From positions 434,001-498,000 of the forward strand of contig JANEZZ010002701.1 of NCBI GenBank assembly GCA_026122225.1: 64,000 nucleotides of DNA, read 5' to 3'. Both the position numbers and the translations under genes were made by a program. Positions 9,781 to 20,304 of the stretch are shown one piece after another. The notes under the pieces were generated by a model. It saw nothing but the letters and a program-made list of their open reading frames with translations, was not told the DNA's origin and ran no database searches. The number at the start of each line of letters is the position of its first letter. Position 1 is the stretch's first letter. Origin of the DNA: Heloderma charlesbogerti (lineage: Eukaryota > Chordata > Lepidosauria > Squamata > Helodermatidae).

Positions 9781-10377
9781 TTACTGGAATCAATCTAAAC
9801 TGGGTGAACTCCTAACTTCGGAAATATTGCATGCGAGATGAATATTGCATGTACAAAATATCAGCAATGTGAAGTATATGTCAATCTTAGTCTACAAAAA
9901 TCTAAAAAGAAAAGTACAGAAAGTCTTTTTTTAAAAATCCCAGCATTTAAAAAAAAAAAAAAAAAAGCTTGGCAAGTAATCCTATGCCCCCTAGACAGCA
10001 TCTGGGGGACATAGGATTCTTTGGTTTCCTGGATACAAGGTCAGAGACAGGGCTTCGACCACATAGCCAGAAAACTGTGCTCCCCACTCCTCCCGCTCCC
10101 TCTCCCCCTCATAGCTGGTGCAGAGAGAACCATGGCATCTACCTCTCCATGCTCCGTTAACAGAGTGCGGAGACAGAGGAAAGGGGTCCCCTGGGGTGGG
10201 GAGGGAAGGAGACTAGGGTGGCTGGCTTACGCCTTTTCCTTCCACTGCCCCAGCCTCCTTCCCTCCCCCTCCCCGAAGCTAGTGCGAGGTGCCTCTTGCT
10301 GGGCATAGGATACCCGTAAGCCTCTGAGTTCAGGGGCCTAAGAGTAATCAGGGCGCAACCCATAGGATTTCACCCTT
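9781..10377. other. unclassified sequence with a poly(A) run
   Basis: Includes an A-run of about 18 at 9949-9966. Nothing else recognised. Confidence 0.5.
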
Positions 10378-10472
10378 ATAGGCTGTGATCCTATACCTAC
10401 ACATCTGGGAGTAAGCCTCATTGAAATCAGTGGGGCTTCCTTCTGAGTAGATGTATATAGGATTGTGCTGTA
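10378..10472. mobile_element. MITE-C copy
   Basis: Short palindromic repeat: 'gatcctatacctacacat' at one end and 'gatgtatataggattgtgc' at the other, with 'gggagtaagcctcattga' between. The pattern is common in squamate genomes. No clear target duplication here. Confidence 0.6.
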
Positions 10473-10580
10473 AAGCTATAATTAATTTTTATCACAGCTG
10501 AGCTTTACCCTGCATTGTGCTGCTGCACTGAAGGTGCACGATTTAAATCTTCAGGCAGTCAAGAACCATTCTTGCTAAAC

Positions 10581-10700
10581 GACCCTTCCCCAAAGTGGTT
10601 GGACTCAAATTTCCATCATTCCCAGCCAGCTCGTCCTGCGCTGGGGGTGATGGGAGTTTTAGTCCAACACATCTCAAGGGTGCCAAGTTGGGGAGAGTTG
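10581..10700. mobile_element. MITE-B copy
   Basis: Palindromic. Left arm 'cccttccccaaagtggttgg', right arm 'agtccaacacatctcaaggg' and 'caagttggggag'. Flanks tgctaaac and cactaaac match at 6 of 8. Confidence 0.65.
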
Positions 10701-11100
10701 CACTAAACTAAAAGACAGTCCAGGGTGGTTGAAAAGTTTCCACTCAGAGAGATCTTTCTCAACTCAGACCACTCGCGAGTCACTTTTTGCGGCTTCCTAA
10801 CTGGCCGCTTTGACACCTGGCACCCTTTTAAAACCAGGGCTCCGAGAAGACTTGCAGCTGAGTGGCAGGCCCACGAACGATTCTTAAAAATGCTAATTTT
10901 ATGTCGGCTAATCTGCCCCATGCTTTAAATAGCTTCTTTCTTTTCAGGTTCTTTGTCCCTGAACACTTTACAATCAAATGAAGGGAGGTTAAATATAAAA
11001 ATTGAAAAAACCTGCCAAATAAACATGTCCTTAGCTTTGATTTAAGGCCTCCCAGACACTTTGAGGTGCAAAATAAAGACCTTGGCATGTACTTCTTCTA
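10701..11100. other. unclassified sequence
   Basis: No coding or repeat signal that I can assign. Confidence 0.45.
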
Positions 11101-11700
11101 AAGGAGGCCTATAAGATGCAGTGAGCAGTATCTAAAAGATCAACTGTCTCCATATCAGCCTCCAGATTATCTTTGGAGGCCTCTACCATCTGAGGTAAGG
11201 TGGGTGGTGACAGAAGAAAGAGCCTTCTCAGTGGTGGCTCCCTGGTTGTGCAATTCTCTGCTCAGTTCATCTGGTGCCTACTTTGGGGAGCCCCTGCTTT
11301 GCATGCAGAAAGTCCCAGGTTTGATCCTCCGCATCTCCAGGTAGGGCTAGGAAAGGATCCTGCCTGAAATCCTGGAGAGCCATTGCTGCCAGTCAGCGTC
11401 GACAATATTGGGCTAGATGGACCAAGGATCTGGTTTGGTATTAAAGCAACCTCTTATCTTCCTCTGTTAACGATATTTCTGGGACCAGTTGAAACCTTTT
11501 TTGTATGTTTCTAGGCTTTTTTAATAGTTGTATTCCTTCTGAAATGGATTTTATATGCTGCTTTGTGTGTTGTTGTTTTTAATTTATTATAGTTGTCATA
11601 TAATTCATAAGTATTGTATTGATATTTGTAAGCCACCCAGGGCTGAAGGATATTTTTTCAAGGGCGGGGAATACATTTTGAATTAAATAAATGAATAGTA
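11101..11700 (+). mobile_element. L2-clade LINE 3' end, split by a tRNA SINE
   Basis: Sense LINE remnant. 'gaagaaagagccttctcagtg' and 'ggctccctggttgtgcaa' correspond to the L2 C-terminal pattern RAFSVVAP..WN. The 3' UTR ends with 'taagccacccagggctgaag' and an 'attaaataaatgaata' tail. A tRNA-derived SINE interrupts it near 11288-11462. Confidence 0.6.
11288..11462 (+). mobile_element. tRNA-derived SINE (family 2), head-truncated, in L2
   Basis: Contains 'tgctttgcatgcagaaag', 'cccaggtttgatcc' (B box), 'atctccaggtagggct', 'gctgccagtcagcgtcgac' and 'gggctagatggaccaa'. It matches the full copy at 53386-53568. Confidence 0.7.
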
Positions 11701-11725
11701 AGGCCTACGAAGTCACAAATGGTAC

Positions 11726-11762
11726 TTATTATTATTATTATTATTACTATTATTATTATTAT
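11726..11762. repeat. (ATT)n microsatellite
   Basis: About 37 bp of TTA/ATT units, the variable tail of the adjacent antisense L2 copy. Confidence 0.9.
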
Positions 11763-12240
11763 ATTTATATCCTGCCTTTTTCCCAATACTGGGCTCAAGG
11801 CGGCTTTACAACCTTAAAACTTATACAATTAAAACCTATAAATAGAAATAGAAATACAAGTGAGCAGGGGGTTGGACTCGATGGCCTTGTAGGCCCCTTC
11901 CAACCCTACTATTCTATGATTCTATGATAAGTGCACAAAAGTTAAAAATATAATTAAATCATCAATATTAAAATTGTAAAAATATCAAAACATTAAAAGA
12001 CAACAAGAAAAATAGTATCCATCCGTCATATTTTCACAGGTCCAGACTAGTTATCCCCAAAGGCCTGCTGGAACAAAAAAGTTTTTACATGCCTACGAAA
12101 GCATACCAAGGAGGGTGCCACTCTCGCCTCCCTGGGAAGGGAGTTCCAGAGCCTTGGGGCAGCCACCGAGAAGGCCCTCTCCCGCGTTCCCACCAGGCGT
12201 GCCTGAGATGGTGGTGAAGAGAGAAGGACGTGGTCTCTCC
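11763..12240 (-). mobile_element. L2-clade LINE 3' end with a CR1-A insertion
   Basis: Antisense L2 tail: 'tatcctgcctttttccca', 'caaggcggctttacaacctt', 'gtccagactagttatcccc' and 'agagccttggggcagccacc'. The minus strand reads an RT C-terminus of the FSVAAP..WNSLP..F type. It is nearly identical to 55392-55752, except for a 66-bp CR1-A fragment inserted here. The 5' limit is approximate. Confidence 0.75.
11863..11928 (+). mobile_element. 66-bp CR1-A 3' fragment with 5-bp duplication
   Basis: The very end of CR1-A: 'ggttggactcgatggcc', 'ccccttccaaccctac' and the ATTCTATG terminal repeats. It is flanked by AAGTG at 11858-11862 and 11929-11933. The homologous L2 copy at 55.4 kb is an empty site with a single AAGTG. 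Confidence 0.85.
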
Positions 12241-12890
12241 TGGATGAAATACAAAACCTTAGTAGAAGGGGAAACTTTCATTATGTTCCTGTGGCAATTC
12301 CAGAGACTAATACACTGCAGTTCATTAACCAGTGGAACTGTTCGTCATATGAACTGAACATCATCTAGAAAAAGACAAAAATGGAGGACAGAGAGAGAAG
12401 GCCATGATCTTTTACTATTAAATTCACTTGGAGTAGAGGAGGCTTGTAAATAGCCTCTCAGCTGGTCACCTTTGGTGTGCCCCATTTGCACCCAGGAGAT
12501 CAGGCGGAAACTTAACAGAAGGCTCTTTTCACTTTTCAGTGCAAAAATGAATGACATGGATACATTTGGATAGGCAAGCTAAATTTGGAGAGCTAATAAG
12601 TTACTTGCAAAGCTGGAGTAGAATCAGGGGACATCTCAGTTACAGATATAGATGAATGTAAAGATGCTTGCTTGTAGGCTTCTGTGGGACTCTGCACGGT
12701 GTTGTGAATTTTGATGTGGCAGACCCGAAATTGCCAGTCTGAAATTCTGAGATTTCAAAATGAACTTCCACCATACCCAGTTGCAGACGCTCAGGATATT
12801 TTTCTACAGAACTCTCTGTGTCCAAGCACTACTCAAATGTACTTGAATGGGGAACAGGCTCAAAAGGTAGACACATGGCCTTCATATTTG

Positions 12891-12926
<36 letters not shown>

Positions 12927-13213
12927 CCAGAACAAAACAAAACAAAGACCTCTTGAGAACAGGCCCCTTACCTCAGCTTGCTTTGTTCCGGGGTTCTAGC
13001 CACAATTATGAGGCTGATTTCGTGTCTCAGCTTTTGAGAGAGATGAAAACTTCCATTCAAAAACATTCCTAGAATTCAGGGCATCTTACCCTTTAGGTGT
13101 ATTGGATTTTACCTTTGTGTTTTTGGGGGAAATGAAACATCTCCAATTTGCTGCCCTATTCAGGGGTGGAGAAATAGGGAGAGCCATTTCAGTTATTTTT
13201 TTCAGGGGGATAC
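12241..13213. other. unclassified sequence with a TG repeat
   Basis: Non-coding by eye. Contains the TG microsatellite listed separately. Confidence 0.5.
12892..12925. repeat. (TG)n microsatellite
   Basis: Uninterrupted TG dinucleotides, 34 bp. Confidence 0.95.
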
Positions 13214-13221
13214 CCCCAAAC

Positions 13222-13366
13222 CAGTGAAGGTTAGCAGCTCTGAAGTCAGTGGGGTGGTGAATCCGCTCTGGGTTTCAGTCATAACCAGGGGAGTTCTGAC
13301 TGGTTATGACTGAAACCCGGAGCAGATTCACCACCCCACTGTCATTGGCACCACCAGCCTCCACTG
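13222..13366. mobile_element. MITE-A copy with near-perfect 8-bp duplication
   Basis: Ends CAGTGAAGG and CCTCCACTG enclose a palindromic body with 'gttctgactggttatgac' in the centre. Flanks ccccaaac (13214-13221) and cccaaaac (13367-13374) match at 7 of 8, as expected for hAT. Confidence 0.85.
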
Positions 13367-13374
13367 CCCAAAAC

Positions 13375-14069
13375 ATTGTGGCAGGGGGCACTTACCTTTT
13401 TCTTCATCCTTTGTTTTTAAGCTCCAAGGGTTTTGAAGGTGCTGTTTCTGGCTCTGAAAGATAGAAAGAGAGGCATGTGCTCCTTGGGGCAGTCAATCAT
13501 TGGGCTCCATTATTCTCCTTCCCAGAAGGCAATGGTGTCGCCTTGATGACCTGCCCACCCTAAAAAGGTCTCTTGCAGAGAAGAATGTGTACAAGCTTTT
13601 AAAGTCCTAGGGCCTAAAGAGGGAGAGAGAGAGAGGTAAGTGACTCTGCCCCCAAAAGTTCAGGCTATTCTGCCCCTGAAAAAATGCCACCACCTTGGCA
13701 CCAAAATTGGTGCAAAAAAATTGCTGGTTTAGGGCCAAAATAGTTCAGTCCACCCTTTATGTGTGTCGTGGAAGTACCTCAATGAGTTACTTTGTGAGGT
13801 GAAATTATCTTGAGAGAGAGAGAGAGAGGAAGGAAGGAAGGAAGGAAGGAAGGAAGGAAGGAAGGAAGGAGTTCCACAGCTGAAGGAAAGCCACCAAGAA
13901 CCACTCTTTTCTTGTCCCCGTGGTAAGGCCTCTTTGGATGCCATTGTTGAGAGTACGTTTTCCTCAGTCTTGGAATTCTTGATGGGGCATTGGATGGAGG
14001 GAAATGATTCTGGAGTTGTGTCAGGGCTTAAATCGTTTAGAACTTGGTGGGTCAAAATCCCAGGATAGT
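13375..14069. other. unclassified sequence with a GGAA repeat
   Basis: Nothing coding recognised. Contains a GA/GGAA microsatellite at 13812-13870. Confidence 0.5.
13812..13870. repeat. (GA)n(GGAA)n microsatellite
   Basis: GA units passing into about ten GGAA units. ETS-type GGAA arrays can act as enhancers in some genomes; there is no evidence for that here. Confidence 0.95.
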
Positions 14070-14361
14070 GTTTAAGAATGTAAGAAGAGTTCTGCTGGAT
14101 CAGACCAAGAGTCCATCTAGTCCAGCATTCCGTTCACACAGTGGTCAACACGAGCGCAACAGCACCCTCCCACCCACGTTCCCCAGCAACTGGTGTATGT
14201 AGGCATACCGCCCCTGGTACTGGAGGGAGCACACAGCCATCACGACTAGTGGCCAAGGATAGTCTTCTCTTCCAGGAATGTGCCTAACCCACTTTTAAAG
14301 CCATCTCAATTGGTGGCCATCACTACATCTTGAGGAAGCGAATTCCATAGTTTCTTCCGAG
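14070..14361 (-). mobile_element. CR1-B LINE 3' end
   Basis: Antisense: 'tctgctggatcagaccaaga', 'ccatctagtccagcattcc', 'ccagcaactggtgtatg' and 'ttttaaagccatctcaat'. About 290 bp of C-terminal coding and UTR sequence. Confidence 0.8.
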
Positions 14362-15129
14362 CTGTCCGGCCAACTTGGGCTTTGCAATACCTGGATATCT
14401 CCTTGGAAGAAATATCTTCCCCTTTCATTCATACTCTTTTGTTTTTGCTGAGCACTTTGTAGCTCTCCCCCTTGCCACTCGGAAAAGCATTTCTGTCGAA
14501 TCATAGGCGACTGTAGCCAGCAGCTGCCTCTCTGGCCTTGACACAATCAAGGCTCTGAAGAGAAAGGTTTGAACTGAGGGGGAGAGATGAAAAATGGCTC
14601 TTCAACATCTTTTCCCCCTGAGATCCCATTTTCACCTGGACATCTTTTATCACTGCTGTGTGAGCCTTACCTGTGGCTTTTGCCAAGGCCTGGGCTTCCC
14701 TCTTGCCTTTGCAAAGAGGCATTCCTCCACACAGACCACGGGGATACCCTCTTCAGAGCGTGATGAATTGCCAGCCAGGGGCCCTGGTTCTGGACTTGGC
14801 TTTAATAATAGGCCCATGAGTCATCTTGAGGCCTTGTGGGAAATGACTGGTGATCTTTACTTTTCTCTCAGTTGTTCATATTTCATGAGAAGACAGATAA
14901 AGGGAATTTCCCTGCACTGGTGGAACGCCCAGGACAGCTCTTTGGGGGTGAATTTGGCCAGAACAGCAGTGACGTTTGCAGGGAGCAATACTCTTTTGTC
15001 AAAGCGGGGGTGGGGGAATGGCGCTCATATTGCAAATTTGCTTCAGTGGAGGCAAGGTGGGCGGCTGTCTAGTAGAGAAATCCAGGAACTCACTGCTCAT
15101 AAGGAGTAATTAGTCAATGGAGCTTAAAA
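14362..15129. other. unclassified sequence
   Basis: A 171-codon frame (14594-15109, +) lies here. It has no recognisable domain, and overlapping frames are equally long, so I do not call it a gene. Confidence 0.4.
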
Positions 15130-15137
15130 ATCTATAA

Positions 15138-15431
15138 CAGCCCTTCCCCAGCCTGGTGCCCTCTAAATGTGTTGGAGTCAGTGGAGGCTGGTGGCTCTGA
15201 TGTTAGTGGGGTAGTGAATCTGCTTTGCTTCACACTTTGGATAGCTCCTTTACAGTTCTGACTGGTTCTGACTGAAACCCGGAGTGGAGCCACTGCCCCA
15301 CTGACATTGGAGCCACCAGCCTCAACTGGTTGGAGTACAACTTCCAGCATCTCCCAGCCAGTGATGATGGCTGGGGGATGCTGGGAATTGTAACTGAACA
15401 CATCCAGAGGGCACCAGTGTGGGGAAAGCTG
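15138..15431. mobile_element. MITE-B copy interrupted by MITE-A
   Basis: The outer element starts 'cagcccttccccagcctggt' and ends 'gtggggaaagctg'. Its flanks atctataa (15130-15137) and atctatag (15432-15439) match at 7 of 8. Its palindromic body is broken in the middle by a MITE-A with its own perfect duplication. Confidence 0.85.
15179..15328. mobile_element. MITE-A copy nested in MITE-B, perfect 8-bp duplication
   Basis: Ends CAGTGGAGGCTGGTGG and CCACCAGCCTCAACTG. GTTGGAGT occurs immediately on both sides (15171-15178 and 15329-15336). Removing the insert and one repeat restores the MITE-B sequence 'gtgttggagtacaac'. Confidence 0.92.
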
Positions 15432-15439
15432 ATCTATAG

Positions 15440-16235
15440 TACTGAATTTCCCCAGATCCCTGTTGGGTCCTTTATTTCCATTAACGGTTGCAAAGAGAAG
15501 GCTCATAAAAACGCAGGGAAAATAAGCCAGGCCTGGAGTTTCACAACAGGAAAAGGTTTTCTTAAGCACATTCATTGCACACTTTTAAAAAAAACACCCT
15601 GAAAAACATACTTTATTGGCTAAGACAGAGGTTTGTTGAAAAGAGTGGAGTTAAAAAAAACAGCTGTGGAATCACTTTGAGCTCACTTTTCACTGTATGT
15701 GCATCTGTGGCATAGCATTTCACTGAAAGCTGTATGTTACAGCCACTTAGCCAACTCCTTCTTCACTGCTGCCACTTCCTCCTGAAACAGGAGAAGATTG
15801 CATCTGTGGGGTGCATTCCTTTCCTGCAGAAAAGGAAAAAGAGGCAGGTGAGTGAGCCACCTCTACACCCAGCCTCACCAACAGGGTAGGTGAGTGAGCC
15901 ACCTCTATACACATGTTCCCCCTCGCCTTGCCTGCAGGGAACTCATGCACAGCTGCCGATGCCTCCCCCTCCTGACCAAGAAAGTGCCCCGTGGCCACAT
16001 CCGCCCCCTGTCTCAGGTGCGCAGTTGCAATGTGCTTTGTACCCCAAGAGGTGATAGAGGAGGTGATAAGTGTTGGCTCAGCTAGAGACCCAGCTGCAGC
16101 ATAGCAGTTTTCGATGTGCAGCTTTCCCATTTATTAAAAGCAGCTGGAGTTCCTGAACTGGGTCTGGCCTGGCACTGGAAGAGGGTGGGTAACTTTTTTA
16201 CCCCATGCTATTAAATTGTTCCTAGTTGTTATTAA
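15440..16235. other. unclassified sequence
   Basis: Contains a direct repeat of 'ggtgagtgagccacctcta' near 15850 and 15890. No gene recognised. Confidence 0.45.
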
Positions 16236-16345
16236 TCTAGGGTGTCCAGAGGTCCTACTTCACAGAGGACAGTCATCTGTTTTGGAAAGCTGGCAGATGA
16301 CAGCCCTCTATTTGAAGGTGTCCTCTGTTGTTTGTATGTATGTAT
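16236..16345. mobile_element. Y repeat fragment (TAGGGTGTCC)
   Basis: Related to the sequence at 26945: 'agggtgtccagaggtccta', 'agaggacagtc.tct.ttttgg' and 'tatttgaaggtgtcc'. The TAGGGTG start is hAT-like; the other end is not resolved. Confidence 0.45.
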
Positions 16346-16789
16346 GCTTTTGATATGCATGAAAATGCGTATCTTTTCCAACAATGAACATTTCAAAGTG
16401 CACTTTTTAAAAAACGCATTTTTTCGAACGCCATCGCAAATCCAAATTTGCAAACATCTCTCTCAGAAAAAGCACTCCTGCTCACGTTCGTGATTGCAAA
16501 CAAGACATGTTCGCAAGTTTTGCAAACAGAAAAGAATTTCATGAACATCCTTAGTACCCACCAATCAGATCATTATTAAAGAAAGGGCCAAGGACAGGGC
16601 CTCCAACACAGATCTCAAAATTCATAGGACTGATCCCTGAGATCACTTAGTCCTAAACTATTTCACAATGGAAAGGTCAATGCCAATATTTTAAAGTGAA
16701 CTGGGGAAGAAACTGGATGGAACGGAAACCAATGGAACGGAAGTAAAATTGGTGTGGTATGTGCATACTGTATTCTCAACCAGTCGCAG
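16346..16789. other. unclassified AT-rich sequence
   Basis: Contains repeated 'tttgcaaac'-type words like the AT-rich TAGGGATG elements, ending near 'gaacatccttag' (about 16550). Possibly a decayed member. Confidence 0.35.
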
Positions 16790-17060
16790 TTTCCAAAATG
16801 TCTTTAAAAGTAGCCCCACGTAGAGTGAATTGCAGTAATTTCACCTGGATTTAATGAATGAATGGGAAACTAAGGCCAGATTTGCTTTCTCCAGATAGGG
16901 TCACAGTTGGTGAACCAGGTGAAGATGCCTAATGGTCCTCCTGGCTGCAGGGGGTAGCTGGGCATCTTAGGATAACGTCAGGTCTGGGAGAAGCCCCAAA
17001 TCACTCACTTGATTATTCAAGGGGAGTGCAACCCATCCCAAAGCAGATTATATATCTCCA
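16790..17060 (-). mobile_element. L2-clade LINE fragment (degenerate)
   Basis: 'gtagccccacgtagagtg' is shared with the antisense L2 copies near 5.3 and 63.2 kb, placing this piece just upstream of the RT C-terminus. No open frame survives. Confidence 0.45.
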
Positions 17061-17357
17061 TCCAGATTGGTATATAATAAAATCAAGTGGGACATGAAAC
17101 CATACCCTCTTCCAGACTACTCCATTCCTGCCTCCCTTTTAGTTTTCCATTTCTTTTCCCCTGACGGTCAGTTAGCATTCCATGCTCACTAAGCATACTC
17201 AGTCCGTGTTGGGCTGTTTGGGGTTCCCTAACTCCTTTAGGGTTTTTCCTTAAGATTTTTTGTATTTCTGCAAACCTCAGAGTCCCCCGCCCCACAGCCC
17301 GCTCCCAATCATGCACATACCTCCCTCTTGTGTGTGCGCTTTGACCTTTTTGCTACA

Positions 17358-17655
17358 CAAGGATCCAAACAAAAAGAAGTTTTCTCCAACCATGCCAATG
17401 CACAGTAGAAAAACTAAACTCAAACCTTCAACTCATCTGTGATAAGTTAAAAGCTGTTATTCCAGGGCTTTCATTCGAGGGCTGGAGCTCTGGCATTGAG
17501 AATGGCGTATTAACAATCAAAACATTGACCGATGGTAAGAACAATACAAACAGCTTTTAATGTATCACCGATGTGCAGAAAGTTTGAGTTTGGTTTTTCT
17601 ACTATGCATTTCAGCGGTCAGAGAAAACTCCTTTTGTTTGGATTTATGATCTACA
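17358..17655. repeat. long inverted repeat (about 100-bp arms)
   Basis: The left arm, about 17358-17458, pairs with the reverse complement of about 17548-17655. Shared words are 'atccaaacaaaa', 'gttttctc', 'agtagaaaaac', 'aaactcaaac' and 'ttaaaagctgtt'. The loop is about 90 nt. Arms agree at roughly four in five positions by eye. Probably a foldback MITE, but no ends or duplication were found. Confidence 0.75.
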
Positions 17656-18440
17656 AGGCTTTGTAGGAGAATGCATATACCTTCGCCAAGTTGCCAATTT
17701 ATTACATAAGGATCCGCGCTCGGAGAATGAGTTAACTATTAGTATACAGAGGACACTAGTTAGGAATAACTGGGCCTCAGGCCAGGATTTAGCACAGTGC
17801 ATCTAAAAAAACCCTGTAAACCGAATAATTCACACCTATCAACGCAGGCATATTTAACATCTAACTGGTCTTGATGTTTGAGAGATGTGGAAAGAAAGAC
17901 ATCATTATGGAGGAGTCAATGGTGGGTCTTTAAAAATTGTATTTAGATTTGTACATATTTACACGTATTGACCTAGTGACACAGTGCCTGCCACAGTTTA
18001 TTATCACCAAGCTTCTAATAAACTGTCAGAAGAAAAAGAGGCATTTGTCAGTGTTTTGTTCAACTATTTCCCTTTTGAAGGAAGGTTATGACATCGCAAA
18101 TCCTTTTGATTTAACAGGGGTTAAAAAAAAATGGGAGATCATTTTGTTTGATAGGTAGGCATGGAGTGATAATCATGGTCATATTTACTGATTTGAATTT
18201 CTGGTCCAGCTCATCTCAATGCCTCACTAAGGGTAATAAATAATAGTTAAAAGCAACCATAGAATGCATGCCCAAAGAAGCATAAACATAAAACTATTAA
18301 CGCTTCCTCGTCTGCCTTCTGTCTGAAGGCTACCCCAACAAAAAGGTTCATCAGAGCTGGTCATGCCGAAATCTAGAACTCGAGGGTGTGTTCTTCAATC
18401 CAGACCCCCAAGGATAGTGGCTAAAGGTGGATTCTGGAGA
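17656..18440. other. unclassified AT-rich sequence
   Basis: No repeat or gene recognised. Confidence 0.5.
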
Positions 18441-18573
18441 ACATAGGAAACTGCCTTTATACTGGCAGAGCATAGGATTTGCATGCAGGTTGCAGGTTCA
18501 ATTCCTGGCATATCTAGTTAGAAGTATCTCCGATAACAAGTGAAGGGAATGGCCTCTGCTTGAGACCCTAGAG

Positions 18574-18822
18574 CAGGGCTAGGTGACCTGATACCCACCA
18601 GATGTTTTGGACTCCAATTCCCATCAGCCAGTGGAGGCTGGTGGCTCAGATGTGAAGCGCCTTGGAGAACTCCTTTAGAGTTCTGACTGGTTCTGACTGA
18701 AACCCGGAGTGGATTCACTGCCACACTGCCATCAGCCCCATCCAGTATGGCCAATAAGAAGAGGTAGTGGGATTTATAGTCCAAGACATGACATCTGGAA
18801 GGTGCCAGCATGCCTACCCTTG
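18574..18822. mobile_element. MITE-B copy nested in a SINE
   Basis: Starts 'cagggctaggtgacctg' and ends 'gcatgcctacccttg'. Flanks ccctagag (18566-18573) and ctctagag (18823-18830) match at 7 of 8. MITE-A is inserted near its centre. Confidence 0.8.
18629..18732. mobile_element. MITE-A copy nested in MITE-B, right end lost
   Basis: Intact left end CAGTGGAGGCTGGTGG and the 'gttctgactggttctgac' centre. The right inverted repeat is deleted after 'ctgccatcag', so the duplication cannot be scored. Confidence 0.75.
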
Positions 18823-19085
18823 CTCTAGAGAGCCACTGCCACCCAGACTACACAATGCTGAGCTAGTTGGTCCAGCGGTCTGACTCGCTCTAAGATGGCT
18901 TCATGTGTATGATGACTCGTCTTCCCTTCCAATGTTCAAGATTCAACAGACATGGCATGTTCAAGGCAATGACCTCAGTAGTATGGGGTTTGTGGCCTAA
19001 GCGGGCAAGGGAACAAGGCTCAAGGCAACAGATCTGACTCTGGTAAAGTAGAGGAGAGCAAGTCAACATAGGGTGAAAGCTAGGC

Positions 19086-19182
19086 CAGCCTTTCACAACC
19101 TGGTGTTCTCCAGATGTGCTGGACTGCAACCCTCATAATTCCCAGTTGGCATGACCAATGGTTGGGAATTATGGGAAGGCTG
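19086..19182. mobile_element. MITE-B copy (short)
   Basis: 'cagcctttcacaacctggtg' at the left, 'attatgggaaggctg' at the right. The flanks share only CTAGG. Confidence 0.6.
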
Positions 19183-19597
19183 GTCTAGGTTCATTCAAGG
19201 CCAGAGTTCAGAGATGGCTCCATGTGGCAATTTAAGGCTGGAGGCTTTGAAAGAGCAGAGCTCCAGCATTGCTTCATCAAGCAGCCGCCCCAGACTGGGT
19301 TCTAAATAGAGCTGCAGCCCCATCTAGGTAGCTCATGCCCCCTTCAGTGGGAGGACCCTCTTCCGTTAAAGGGGCCTGGCCTGATTTGAGCAGCCATCCA
19401 ATCCAACAGGGCAGTGGAAGAGACTGCAGTTCCACGGGGGCTTCTCAGCTGGCGTCCCTGAAGTCAGAGGAGAGCAATACACATCTCCTCAGCTCAGAGC
19501 AGTGCTGCAACAATAGGCTCCTCCTCTGCTGGCACTTCTGGGGCAGTAGGCACATCCGGGGCTGGGTCTGAGGGCAGTTCCTTCTCCCACTCTGAAT
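19183..19597 (-). other. possible LTR-like sequence (uncertain)
   Basis: GC-rich, with 'cttccgttaaaggggcc' and a run of Ser/Pro-rich frames, as in antisense reptile LTRs. It continues past the inserted MITE at 19598-20024. No paired LTR, primer-binding site or gag/pol was seen. Confidence 0.25.
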
Positions 19598-20024
19598 TAA
19601 GGATGGGGGAGAAATTTATTCAGTTTGCACTTCATACATTTTAATGCAAACTTACCTAATTTCTCAGTTTTGAACTGATGCATAAACCCGAACCAAGTTA
19701 TCCTTCAACATTCACCTTTCTCCGAATTTTGCAATTGTTCTCCAAGCAAAAAATGCGGTCAAAAATATGTACATTGGGGGAAATGCTCTTCAAAGTGCAT
19801 TGTGTTAGGGAAATTACTTGCAAAAAATGTGTATATTATGGGGAAAAAATACATGTCTTAGGAGAAATGTGCACAAAAATGCTTATGCCTTTTCAGGCAG
19901 GCATTTTTTTAAAAAAAATCTCAGATTTTGGGATGAACCAAACTTTACACTAGAGAAATTCTCAAAGTTCAAGATGAACCAAACTTAAGAGCCAAACTCA
20001 AATTGACAGATCTGTCCATTCCTA
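19598..20024. mobile_element. AT-rich TAGGGATG-group MITE
   Basis: Ends TAAGGATGGGGG and 'ctgtccattccta', with an AT-rich interior full of 'tttgcac' and 'tgtgcac' words. Flanks ctctgaat and ctccaaat match at 6 of 8. Confidence 0.6.
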
Positions 20025-20304
20025 CTCCAAATGCACAGCCTCGTCCCCTGAGAATAGGGAATCAGACCAAGGGCTCATCACACAGAGGGGCTGTTAGGAA
20101 TGTGTGAGGGTGTACTTATAGTTCAACATGGAACTGGGATGGACAGGCTTCAGGGCTACCAAATCTACTTTGCTTCTCACTAGAATGCTGATGACCACCA
20201 CTTGGAGCCAGATGCAATATGCCTCAGGGGGTGGAGCCAGATGCAAAATGATGACTCGGGGGTGGAGCTAATGACCTACTTCACCCCATGAGCTGTACAC
20301 TGGG

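Larger units (their letters stand above)
18441..18910 (+). mobile_element. tRNA-derived SINE (family 2) split by MITE-B, itself split by MITE-A
   Basis: The head lies at 18441-18573 ('tttgcatgcagg', 'aggttcaattcctggc') and the body at 18823-18910 ('agagagccactgccaccc', 'gagctagttggtccagcg', 'tctgactcg'). Between them lies a complete MITE-B with 8-bp flanks. Confidence 0.75.
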
